From Psychrobacillus sp042944905 (GTDB lineage Bacteria > Bacillota > Bacilli > Bacillales_A > Planococcaceae), in assembly GCF_042944905.1 (NCBI RefSeq), contig NZ_CP168496.1, positions 2,108,001 to 2,172,000 of the forward strand: DNA of 64,000 nucleotides, in the 5' to 3' direction. Shown in pieces: positions 25,192 to 33,357 of the stretch. The notes beneath the pieces were generated by a model. It had not been told where the DNA came from, made no database searches, and was given only the letters and a program-made list of their open reading frames with translations. Every line of letters begins with the position of its first letter. Position 1 is the stretch's first letter. The position numbers and the translations under genes were made by a program.

Positions 25192-26175
25192 CTAATATGC
25201 AGCTAGCTCGCGCATCGCTTTTTCGACTTTGTCTGGATTAATCATAAAGAATTTTTCCATTGTTGGCGCATATGGCATTGCAGGAATGTCTGGGCCAGCA
25301 AGACGCATAATCGGTGCATCTAAATCAAATAAGCAGTTTTCTGCAATAATAGCAGCAACTTCACCAATAATACTACCTTCTTTATTGTCTTCCGTAACAA
25401 GAAGCACTTTACCAGTTTTTGAAGCAGCTTCAATTATTCCATCTTTATCTAACGGATAGATTGTACGTAAATCAAGAATATGTACAGAGATACCGTCTTT
25501 TTCAAGGCGTTCTGCAGCTTGAAGTGCAAAGTGAACAGCAAGACCGTACGTAATTACCGTAATATCTTCCCCTTCACGTTTTACATCTGCTTTTCCGATT
25601 TCGATTGTGTAATCTTCTTCTGGAACTTCTCCTTTGATTAGACGATAAGCACGTTTGTGCTCAAAGAACATAACAGGATCTTCATCGCGAATTGCCGCTT
25701 TTAATAATCCTTTTGCATCATAAGGAGTCGATGGAATAACAATTTTTAATCCCGGTTGGTTTGCAAAAACTGCCTCTACAGATTGTGAATGATATAAAGC
25801 ACCGTGAATTCCGCCACCAAAAGGAGCACGAATAACAATTGGACAAGTCCAGTCGTTATTTGAACGATAACGAATACGGGATGCTTCGGAAATGATTTGG
25901 TTGACAGCTGGCATAATGAAATCAGCAAATTGCATTTCTGCAATTGGACGCAACCCGTACATTGCAGCACCGATACCTACTCCTGCAATAGCGGATTCAG
26001 CAAGTGGTGTGTCTAGCACGCGGTATTCTCCAAACTCTTCGTAAAGGCCATTCGTTGCTTTAAATACGCCACCTTTACGACCAACATCTTCCCCTAGGAT
26101 AAAAACGCGTTCATCACGAGTCATTTCTTCTTTCATTGCAAGTGTAATTGCATCGATATAAGACATTACTGCCAT
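25192..26175 (-). CDS. bkdAB: branched-chain 2-oxoacid dehydrogenase E1 beta subunit
   Basis: 327 residues, transketolase C-terminal-like. Key segments: MTRDERVFILGEDVGRKGGV, TPLAESAIAGVGIGAAMYGL, MQFADFIMPAVNQI and the C-terminal GPDIPAMPYAPTMEKFF. With the alpha subunit it binds thiamine diphosphate and decarboxylates keto acids from Val, Leu and Ile. Its first codon overlaps the bkdAA stop by one base. The beta-subunit helix containing DFIMPAVNQ forms the dimer cofactor site. Confidence 0.95.
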   Translation of the reverse strand: MAVMSYIDAITLAMKEEMTRDERVFILGEDVGRKGGVFKATNGLYEEFGEYRVLDTPLAESAIAGVGIGAAMYGLRPIAEMQFADFIMPAVNQIISEASRIRYRSNNDWTCPIVIRAPFGGGIHGALYHSQSVEAVFANQPGLKIVIPSTPYDAKGLLKAAIRDEDPVMFFEHKRAYRLIKGEVPEEDYTIEIGKADVKREGEDITVITYGLAVHFALQAAERLEKDGISVHILDLRTIYPLDKDGIIEAASKTGKVLLVTEDNKEGSIIGEVAAIIAENCLFDLDAPIMRLAGPDIPAMPYAPTMEKFFMINPDKVEKAMRELAAY

Positions 26176-27185
26176 TATGCGTTCCCCCCATCTTTTTCTG
26201 CGTAAACATACTTCAATGCATCTTCTGGAGCAGCATATGGAGCATCTTCCGCATAATCAGTCGCTTCATTTACTTCTTTCATAATGCGATCATTAATTTC
26301 TTTTTCTAATTCTTCCGTTAAAACACCTGTTTCTTTTAAATAAACAGCAAAAGTTAGGATAGGATCCAGTGCTTTACCCTCTGCAATATCTTCTGCAGTA
26401 CGATATTGTCGATCATCATCATCGGAAGAATGAGCAGTTAAGCGGTAAGTCACTGCTTCGATTAAACTTGGGCCTCCGCCGTTTCGAGCACGATCTGCTG
26501 CTTCTTTTACTACTTTATAAACAGCAATTGGATCTTTCCCATCTACTTCTACACCAGGCATTCCATAGCTAATCGCACGGTCCGCAATATTTTTACTTGC
26601 AACTTGGCGGTCAAAAGGAACTGAGATTGCGTATTTATTGTTTTCAACCATTGTAATACAAGGCAACTTATGAACCCCTGCAAAGTTAAGTCCTTCGTGG
26701 AAATCACCTTGGTTAGAAGATCCTTCTCCTAAAGTTACAAACGTAATAAAATCTTTTTTCTCAATTTTCGCAGCAAGTGCTACACCAACTGCGTGTGGTA
26801 ATTGAGTTGTAACTGGAGAAGAACCAGTAAGAATTCTATTTTTCTTCTGTCCAAAATGTCCAGGCATTTGTCTTCCACCGGAGTTTGGATCTTCTGCTTT
26901 CGCAAATGCAGATAACATTAAATCTTTAGCTGTCATACCAAAGTGTAAAACAACCCCCATATCACGGTAGTATGGTGCGATATAATCTTTTGTATTATCA
27001 AGTGCAAATGCCGCTCCAACCTGTGCCGCTTCTTGACCTTGACATGATATAACGAAAGGAATTTTTCCAGCGCGGTTTAATAACCACATACGTTCATCAA
27101 TGCGACGCGCCATTAGCATCGTCTCAAACATTTTTAACACATCTTCATTTGTTAAACCTAATTCTTCATGTCGATTTGTTGTCAT
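26175..27185 (-). CDS. bkdAA: branched-chain 2-oxoacid dehydrogenase E1 alpha subunit
   Basis: 336 residues. The thiamine-diphosphate motif GEGSSNQGDFHEGLNFA and VENNKYAIS lies at about 150-185, AYYRDMG-type helix (APYYRDMGVVLHFGMT) earlier, and the phosphorylation-loop homologue RLTAHSSDDDDRQYR at about 265. It is 16 bp after lpdV. Pyruvate dehydrogenase E1 alpha is similar, but the operon settles the assignment. Confidence 0.94.
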   Translation of the reverse strand: MTTNRHEELGLTNEDVLKMFETMLMARRIDERMWLLNRAGKIPFVISCQGQEAAQVGAAFALDNTKDYIAPYYRDMGVVLHFGMTAKDLMLSAFAKAEDPNSGGRQMPGHFGQKKNRILTGSSPVTTQLPHAVGVALAAKIEKKDFITFVTLGEGSSNQGDFHEGLNFAGVHKLPCITMVENNKYAISVPFDRQVASKNIADRAISYGMPGVEVDGKDPIAVYKVVKEAADRARNGGGPSLIEAVTYRLTAHSSDDDDRQYRTAEDIAEGKALDPILTFAVYLKETGVLTEELEKEINDRIMKEVNEATDYAEDAPYAAPEDALKYVYAEKDGGNA

Positions 27186-27200
27186 TTACATTGCCTCCTC

Positions 27201-28631
27201 TTACATGTGAATTGCTTTACCATCAACAGCTAATGCCGCCTCACCCATTACTTCACTAAGCGTAGGGTGTGGATGAATCGTGTGGGCGATTTCCCACGGT
27301 GTTGCATCAAGTACCATTGCAAGACCAGCTTCAGAGATCATATCTGTCACATGTGGTCCGATCATATGAACCCCTAAAATATCATTCGTCGCTTTATCTG
27401 CAACAATTTTGACGAAACCATCTGATTCTCCGTAAACAAGTGCTTTTCCAATCGCTTTAAATGAGAACTTTCCAACCTTTACATCAAACCCTTGCTCTTT
27501 TGCTTGTTGTTCTGTAATACCAACGCTCGAAGCTTCTGGATTGGAATAAATGCAACGGGATACTAATTTATAGTCAATTGCTGAGACTTCATTGCCTGCA
27601 ATATGTTCTACTGCATTAATACCTTCATGACTTGCAACATGTGCCAGTTGAAGCCCTCCAATTACATCACCAATTGCATATATATGTGATTCCTTCGTTT
27701 GAAATGTATCAGAAACTTGGATAAATCCTTTTTCTACAACGATATCGGTATTTTCTACACCAATCCCTTCAACGTTTGCTTGACGACCAACTGAGACAAG
27801 CATTTTTTCTGCAGTGAAGGATTTTGTTTCCCCGTTTAACTCAGCAGAAATAGTCACTAAGTTGCTTTCCGTTTGAAGTGTTTCTGGTAGAACTTTTGTA
27901 CTTGTTGCAAATGTAATGCCTTTTTTAGTTAAAAGCTTTTGCATTTCTTTTGAAATATCTTTATCCTCTGTTGGGATAATTCGATCCGCATATTCAATTA
28001 CGGTCACTTCCACTCCAAAATCATTTAACATAGAAGCCCACTCAATTCCAATTACGCCTCCACCGACGATTAAAATCGATTTCGGTAATTCTGTCATTGC
28101 CAATGCTTCATCTGAACTCATGACGAAATCTCCATCGATTTTGAGCCCTGGAAGAGTACGAGGTCTAGAGCCAGTCGCAATAACTACATTTTTCGGAATG
28201 AGCATTTCATTTTCATCGCCATTATTCATTTCAACTGAAATGGTTCCACCTGGAGAAGGAGAGAAAATAGATGGCCCTAGCATTCTTCCAGTACCTTCAT
28301 ACACATCTATTTTCCCTTTTTTCATCAATCCTTGAACCCCTTGATGTAATTGGTTCACAATCGATTCTTTTCTAGCTTGCACTCGGCTAAAATCAAGTGA
28401 TACTTCTGAAGTATTTACGCCAAATTCAGCTGCATGATTTTTAGTCATAGAATATACTTCAGCACTACGAAGCAACGCTTTACTTGGAATACACCCTTTA
28501 TGCAAACAAGTGCCACCTAGATTACCTTTTTCCACGATTGCTGTTTTTAAACCTAATTGAGCGGAGCGGATAGCAGCGACGTATCCGCCTGTACCGCCAC
28601 CAATAATGACTACATCATATTCTTTTGCCAA
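27201..28631 (-). CDS. lpdV: dihydrolipoyl dehydrogenase (E3) of the BCKDH complex
   Basis: 476 residues. FAD motif GGGTGGYVAA at 11-20, redox-active disulfide Cys42-Cys47 in GGTCLHKGCIPS, NAD motif GGGVIGIEWA, FAD motif 2 YAIGDV, and the active-site base in HTIHPHPTLSE near the C-terminus. It re-oxidises the lipoyl group of BkdB with NAD+. Separated from bcd by a 90-bp spacer holding a hairpin. Confidence 0.96.
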   Translation of the reverse strand: MAKEYDVVIIGGGTGGYVAAIRSAQLGLKTAIVEKGNLGGTCLHKGCIPSKALLRSAEVYSMTKNHAAEFGVNTSEVSLDFSRVQARKESIVNQLHQGVQGLMKKGKIDVYEGTGRMLGPSIFSPSPGGTISVEMNNGDENEMLIPKNVVIATGSRPRTLPGLKIDGDFVMSSDEALAMTELPKSILIVGGGVIGIEWASMLNDFGVEVTVIEYADRIIPTEDKDISKEMQKLLTKKGITFATSTKVLPETLQTESNLVTISAELNGETKSFTAEKMLVSVGRQANVEGIGVENTDIVVEKGFIQVSDTFQTKESHIYAIGDVIGGLQLAHVASHEGINAVEHIAGNEVSAIDYKLVSRCIYSNPEASSVGITEQQAKEQGFDVKVGKFSFKAIGKALVYGESDGFVKIVADKATNDILGVHMIGPHVTDMISEAGLAMVLDATPWEIAHTIHPHPTLSEVMGEAALAVDGKAIHM

Positions 28632-28661
28632 CTGCCTTTTCCCCCTTATCTTCCACCTAAG

Positions 28662-28689
28662 AAGGCCGTTCGATAAACTAAACGGCCTT
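28662..28689. terminator. hairpin between bcd and lpdV (partial terminator or processing site)
   Basis: Nine-bp perfect stem (AAGGCCGTT with AACGGCCTT), ten-base loop. There is no T tract on the minus side, so read-through from bcd into lpdV is expected; it may adjust the Bcd to E1/E2/E3 ratio. Confidence 0.5.
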
Positions 28690-28722
28690 ACATTGATTAG
28701 ATGAAATTAGTTGTTTCGCGTA

Positions 28723-29817
28723 TTAACGTCCTGTAATAATATGTTTTCCATTTTGTAAAAATTGGCTACGTGATTTACTTACTCGAGCGATGCGCTCTTC
28801 TGCTAAACGGTCAGCCGCTACATAAGTTGGAATACCATCACGTTTCGAAATTTCAAAAATACGTTCGATTTTGTCATAAATAGTTGCAACACGTTTCATA
28901 GCACGATCATGGTTATAACCATATAATTCATCCGCTACATTAATTACACCACCTGAGTTGATTACATAGTCAGGAGCATATGCAATGCCCATTTCGTGGA
29001 TTAAATCACCATGTTTTGTATCTCTTAATTGGTTATTTGCAGATCCTGCAATTACTTTTGCTTTTAGTTGTGGAATTGTATTGTCATTAATAATTGCACC
29101 AAGTGCACATGGTGCGAAAATGTCTGCATCTTGTGAATAAATTTCATCTACACTTACTTGTACAGCACCGAATGCATTTACAGCACGGTCAACTGATGCT
29201 TGGTTAATATCAGCCACAATTAGTTTAGCGCCTTCTTTATGTAGATATTCACATAATGTATAAGCTACGTTTCCTACACCTTGAACTGCAACTGTTTTCC
29301 CTTCAAGTGAATCCGTTCCAAATGCTTCTTTCGCAGCAGCTTTCATACCAACATATACACCATAAGCTGTTACTGGAGAAGGATTACCTGAAGAACCGAA
29401 TGCTTCTGAAATACCAGTTACATAATTTGTTTCTTCATGAATTAAGTCCATATCTGCTACAGTAGTTCCTACATCTTCAGCAGTAATATAACGGCCATTT
29501 AAGCCTTGGATGAAACGACCGAAAGCACGGAACATCTCTTCGTTTTTATCTTTTAATGGATCCCCAATAATAACTGTTTTACCGCCACCTAGGTTAAGAC
29601 CTGCAGCAGCATTTTTATATGTCATACCTTTTGCTAAACGGAGTGCATCTTCAATTGCTTCTTCTTCTGTTGCATAGTTCCACATACGTGTTCCACCAAG
29701 TGCTGGACCTAATGTAGTATCATGAATTGCGATAATCGCTTTTAATCCTGAAGTTTTATCTTGGCAAAATACTAACTGCTCGTAATCATAAGTCTCCATA
29801 TATTTAAAAATTTCCAT
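28723..29817 (-). CDS. bcd: leucine (branched-chain amino acid) dehydrogenase
   Basis: 364 residues, Glu/Leu/Phe/Val dehydrogenase family. Catalytic Lys68 (GMTYKNA) and Lys80 (GGGKTVI) are in place; the NAD-binding loop is GVGNVAY near residue 180. It deaminates Leu, Val and Ile to the keto acids used by the next genes. Start ATG with TAGGAGG ribosome site. First enzyme gene after bkdR; in B. subtilis ptb precedes it and buk follows it, but both are absent here. Confidence 0.96.
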   Translation of the reverse strand: MEIFKYMETYDYEQLVFCQDKTSGLKAIIAIHDTTLGPALGGTRMWNYATEEEAIEDALRLAKGMTYKNAAAGLNLGGGKTVIIGDPLKDKNEEMFRAFGRFIQGLNGRYITAEDVGTTVADMDLIHEETNYVTGISEAFGSSGNPSPVTAYGVYVGMKAAAKEAFGTDSLEGKTVAVQGVGNVAYTLCEYLHKEGAKLIVADINQASVDRAVNAFGAVQVSVDEIYSQDADIFAPCALGAIINDNTIPQLKAKVIAGSANNQLRDTKHGDLIHEMGIAYAPDYVINSGGVINVADELYGYNHDRAMKRVATIYDKIERIFEISKRDGIPTYVAADRLAEERIARVSKSRSQFLQNGKHIITGR

Positions 29818-29857
29818 CTGTAGTTCCTCCTAGTAGTTAAGTAATTATTTATTTTTT

Positions 29858-29875
29858 CGAAAATAATTATTTTCG
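29858..29875. promoter_or_regulatory. perfect 18-bp palindrome in the bcd leader
   Basis: CGAAAATAATTATTTTCG is identical to its reverse complement and lies 41 bp before the bcd ATG. It may be an operator. It resembles, but does not match, the CodY box (no W between TTTTC and GAAAA). Confidence 0.4.
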
Positions 29876-29881
29876 TAAAAT

Positions 29882-29893
29882 ACATCCCCATGT
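29882..29893. promoter_or_regulatory. palindrome copy 1 upstream of bcd (candidate BkdR site)
   Basis: On the minus strand ACATGGGGATGT, arms ACAT/ATGT around GGGG. It overlaps the spacer of a possible sigma-A promoter whose -35 TTGTCA is at 29898-29903. A second copy lies 78 bp upstream. Confidence 0.45.
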
Positions 29894-29959
29894 AATTTGA
29901 CAATTCTTTTATGTTTGAAACCCCTTTGTATAACACTTTGAACACTTCAAGTAATTTTA

Positions 29960-29971
29960 GCATCCCCATGC
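29960..29971. promoter_or_regulatory. palindrome copy 2 upstream of bcd (candidate BkdR site)
   Basis: On the minus strand GCATGGGGATGC, the same GGGG-centred palindrome as at 29882, 10 bp after the bkdR stop and directly before an extended -10-like TGCTAAAAT. Confidence 0.45.
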
Positions 29972-29981
29972 AAATATTACA

Positions 29982-32003
29982 TTAATCTAAATTATATTTC
30001 TCTAGTTTGTAGTATAAAGTACGAAGTGAGATGTTTAGCTTTTTAGCAGTTTGTGATTTATTTCCACCACATACTTGGAGTGCATTTAGTAAAACCTTTT
30101 TCTCCATCTCATCCATCTGTTCAGCTAGCGTTCCTAATTGCTCCTCATTTAACCCGTTCTGTGAAAAAGACAAAATTGATTTGGGTAAATGATGTTCTTC
30201 AATAATTCGATCTTGCGCTTCTAAAAAGATCATTGCTCGGCTAATAATGTTCTCCAGCTCCCTTATGTTCCCCGGAAAATCATAAAGCAGCAAGCTCTCC
30301 ATAGCTGATTTTGTGAATCCCTCAATATTACGACCAAATTCTTTATTTAATTTTACTAATAAATGCTCCGCTATGGAAGAAATGTCTTGCTTCCTTTCTC
30401 TTAGAGAAGGAACATGTATTGGCATACGATTTAACTGAAAGTAGAAATCCTCTCGGAATATCCCTTCACGCATTAATTTCTCTAAATTGAAATAACTTGC
30501 AGCTATTATTCGCACATCCACTGGAATTGATGTGGTTCCGCCTATTCTTATAAAAGCATTTTCTCGAAGTGCCCTTAAAAGTTTAGCCTGTGTTTTATTT
30601 GTTAATTCTCCAACTTCATCTAAGAAGAGGGTTCCGCAATGCGCTTCATCAAACAAACCCGAATAACTTATCCCGTTTTCTTCATAACCAAATAATTCAC
30701 GTTCTAGAAGATGCTCTTCTTGAGAACTACAATTTACTCGGAAGAACCTATTATGTTTTCTGTTACTAGCACTATGGATGGCGTGTGCGAATAATTCTTT
30801 TCCTGATCCGACCTCTCCCCTTAAAAGTACGGTCACAGGTACACTTGCTGCAAGCTTAGCTTGATTGACAGCAAATTGAATTTGTTCTGAATCCCCTAAA
30901 ATATCTTCAAATGAATAATTTAACTCCAGGTTACGGATAAGTGTACGGGCTTGGTCGAGTTCTTTCATTAACGTACGGATTTCCGTCATGTCATGAATAA
31001 CTCCTACACTACCTTTTAGAAGGTTATTCACAATAATTGGAGCGACATTCACGATAACGTCTTTTTTTTGTTTACCGACCCTTAAGTTTACACCTCGAAT
31101 AGGTTTGCGTGTTTGAAGAACTTTCAAGTGAATACTTTCACCTTCAGAAATATCAGCCGTTGCTGGTTTTCCGATGACTTCTTCCTCGCTTAATCCAGTA
31201 ATGCGAGAATATGCTGGGTTGATGAGAATTCCTTTTCCTTCTTCATCAACGACAGATATCGCATCTTCGCTTGATTGGATGATTGCTTCTAGCATTGTTT
31301 GTATTTCCGTAAGGTCCGTAATTTCTTCAGCTAGCCTAACCACTTCAGAAATGTCTTTAAAAACTGCAAAGGCTCCGATCTTTTTTCCTTGCTCGTTAAT
31401 CATCGGATATCTTGAAGTTACTATTTTGGTACCGCTTTCAAGAATTAGTTCTTTATTGATCTCAATCTGCCCAGTTTCAAAAGTTCTCGGGAGCTCACTT
31501 TGTGATATAACATCGAATACGTGTTTCCCCATAGCATCTTCTATCGAAACTTTTGTCATCTTAGATGCACTTTTATTGAAAAAGTTTACAATACCAACCT
31601 CATCAATACCAATCATACCTTCTTCTATTGAGTTAAAGATTAATTCTTGCGTCATTTTTTTATTATCTAATATTTGAATAAACTTATTTTTTTCTTCTAA
31701 TAAAGTAACAATTAAATTGGCTATTTCTCCAGGGATTAAAATTGTAGTTACTGGACGTTCTGAAAGAAGTTCTAGAAATACTTCTTTGCTCCCAGTGACA
31801 TCAATTATAATTTGAATATCTTCGCTTAAAAGGGGTTTCCAATCAGTATAAGTATGAATATGATGCTTTTTTGCATATTGCATCCCTGGAGCACTATCAT
31901 CAATATCAACGATTCCTTTTACACGAAGGTAATCAGCCTGTTCAAACAGCTTCAAAAGTGCATATCCACCTTTACCCGCACCAATGATTAATATGTTTTG
32001 CAA
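29982..32003 (-). CDS. bkdR: BkdR-type regulator with Rossmann, PAS, AAA+ and Fis-HTH domains, GAFTGA loop lost
   Basis: 673 residues. Residues 1-100 form a nucleotide-binding Rossmann fold (ILIIGAGKGGYALLKLF); PAS domains at about 115-220 and 235-340; AAA+ domain with Walker A GEVGSGKE at 396-403, Walker B GTLFLDE at 457-463 and arginine-finger region FREDFYFQLNRMP; C-terminal Fis helix-turn-helix (NKSQTAKKLNISLRTLYYKL). In sigma-54 activators ELFG-x-E is followed by GAFTGA; here it is ELFGYEENGISYSGLFDEA, about five residues shorter, with no GAFTGA. I also see no clear -24/-12 promoter before bcd. It probably controls the bkd operon without sigma-54. Confidence 0.9.
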   Translation of the reverse strand: MQNILIIGAGKGGYALLKLFEQADYLRVKGIVDIDDSAPGMQYAKKHHIHTYTDWKPLLSEDIQIIIDVTGSKEVFLELLSERPVTTILIPGEIANLIVTLLEEKNKFIQILDNKKMTQELIFNSIEEGMIGIDEVGIVNFFNKSASKMTKVSIEDAMGKHVFDVISQSELPRTFETGQIEINKELILESGTKIVTSRYPMINEQGKKIGAFAVFKDISEVVRLAEEITDLTEIQTMLEAIIQSSEDAISVVDEEGKGILINPAYSRITGLSEEEVIGKPATADISEGESIHLKVLQTRKPIRGVNLRVGKQKKDVIVNVAPIIVNNLLKGSVGVIHDMTEIRTLMKELDQARTLIRNLELNYSFEDILGDSEQIQFAVNQAKLAASVPVTVLLRGEVGSGKELFAHAIHSASNRKHNRFFRVNCSSQEEHLLERELFGYEENGISYSGLFDEAHCGTLFLDEVGELTNKTQAKLLRALRENAFIRIGGTTSIPVDVRIIAASYFNLEKLMREGIFREDFYFQLNRMPIHVPSLRERKQDISSIAEHLLVKLNKEFGRNIEGFTKSAMESLLLYDFPGNIRELENIISRAMIFLEAQDRIIEEHHLPKSILSFSQNGLNEEQLGTLAEQMDEMEKKVLLNALQVCGGNKSQTAKKLNISLRTLYYKLEKYNLD

Positions 32004-32235
32004 AAATATTCACACCCCCACTTTATCTCTGCAACTTATTGCACTTCCCATATATCATACCTCAAGTTCCATGAGTTGACAATAATATTCTCACATGTAA
32101 AATTAAATTTAATAGAAAGTGCTAAAGGTTCACACACAATAAGAATCTATGAAAAACAAGTTGCTGTATGTCTGCTGGTTTTATTTCATTGACTTGTTGA
32201 TACATTAAGCTAAACAAAAAACAGGAGTGATTATT

Positions 32236-32475
32236 ATGGCACGTTTGGCTGCCTTAATCGTATTATTGATTCCTGGTATTCTCGCTGCATTTGGCATTAA
32301 GCTAATGAGGGATACTTTTTTCGGAATACATATTTTACCTATTGGAGCATTGTGGTTTCAATTTATATGTGGAATTCTTTTCACAGTTTTAGGGTTGGGC
32401 TTTTTTGCAGGTTTTCTTTTAAACCGAGATCGAAAAAATGGCAAAGTGGCCCCTCGTTTTCAAAAGAAAAAGTAA
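32236..32475 (+). CDS. yqzF: DUF2627 membrane protein YqzF
   Basis: 79 residues from ATG 32236; AGGAG lies eight bases upstream, and an upstream GTG falls inside that site. Two membrane helices (LAALIVLLIPGILAAFGIKL and the FICGILFTVLGLGFFAGFLL segment) with conserved RDTFFGI between and RDRKNGKVAPRFQ at the end. Matches B. subtilis YqzF in sequence pattern and position between bkdR and yqiK. Function unknown. Confidence 0.88.
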   Translation: MARLAALIVLLIPGILAAFGIKLMRDTFFGIHILPIGALWFQFICGILFTVLGLGFFAGFLLNRDRKNGKVAPRFQKKK

Positions 32476-32499
32476 TAAAAAAAGCGGAAGCGTCCTTTA

Positions 32500-32611
32500 A
32501 ATGCATCTTGTCTTTGCTATTTCTAGAGTGCTTTGGAGGAACATTGGCTACACTATTACCGATAGAAATTAAAAGGATCGTGAAGTGACTGCGTCACTTC
32601 ACGATCCTTTT
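32500..32611. repeat. intergenic hairpin element, copy 1 (also a bidirectional terminator)
   Basis: The core 32571-32611 is a perfect 19-bp stem with three-base loop (TGC) and apical sequence GAAGTGACTGCGTCACTTC, A- and T-flanked. Bases 32500-32570 resemble the left arm of the element at 46601. It separates the convergent yqzF and yqiK genes and would stop transcription from both. Confidence 0.8.
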
Positions 32612-32640
32612 AAAATAGAACAACCATATGATTATTTTGT

Positions 32641-33357
32641 TCATTGTCTCTTTTGTAATTTCAATACTTTTTCCGGAAAGTCTGTAATCCATCCAATTAC
32701 AGACTCATGTGGATCTGCGATATACTTCTCATTACCTTTTATATTATAAAATCGTATAGGGAATCCTGCATTCCAAATGGAATACATTAAATCTGTGCGG
32801 TAAAATTTTTTATTTAAATGGATGGCATTTATTTCTCTTATGGAAAACACATAATCCCAGTCCGTATTCTTTTTACCAATAAATGCTGTTTGTACATTAG
32901 TGTTCATTGCATGAATTGTTTGAAGGACACTAAATTCAAAGGAAGAGAAATGAATATCCTTTACATCTTTACTTTTTTCCACTACTTCACGGATTCTTTC
33001 ATTTTTACCAAGAAAAGACTCCTTTAACTCCACATTAAGTTTGACACCCGTAGGTATAGCGAATTGTAAAAATTCATCAAACGTTAAGACTCTGCTCCCT
33101 AAAAACTTCCGCAAAAAAGCATTACCTAATTTCAGTTGTAAAACTTCTTCTGCTAACATATCTGTTATTCTTCGTTTGTTGCCAGCCAAGCGAAAAAAGT
33201 CGATATCATGCGTTACGAATGCAACACCATCAGCTGATAATTGCAGATCTAATTCTATACCAACCGCATGTAACTTTACGGCTTTTTTAAACGCTTCCAT
33301 CGAATTTTCTATAGATCTAGCAGCACCTCTATGTGCGTACACAGGAATATTAGACAT
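32641..33357 (-). CDS. yqiK: glycerophosphodiester phosphodiesterase-family protein YqiK
   Basis: 238 residues, GDPD TIM barrel. Catalytic His9-Arg10 in YAHRGAARSIEN, metal ligands Glu35 and Asp37 (ELDLQ), and the second catalytic His50 in FVTHDID. No signal peptide, so it acts in the cytosol on glycerophosphodiesters from lipid turnover. It overlaps the upstream FapA-family gene by 8 bp. Confidence 0.9.
   Translation of the reverse strand: MSNIPVYAHRGAARSIENSMEAFKKAVKLHAVGIELDLQLSADGVAFVTHDIDFFRLAGNKRRITDMLAEEVLQLKLGNAFLRKFLGSRVLTFDEFLQFAIPTGVKLNVELKESFLGKNERIREVVEKSKDVKDIHFSSFEFSVLQTIHAMNTNVQTAFIGKKNTDWDYVFSIREINAIHLNKKFYRTDLMYSIWNAGFPIRFYNIKGNEKYIADPHESVIGWITDFPEKVLKLQKRQ

Noticed and set aside
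29818..29981. Sigma-54 (-24/-12) promoter before bcd
   Set aside because: No GG-N10-GC with TGGCAC/TTGC context could be found on the minus strand; GC-rich words there belong to the GGGG palindromes.
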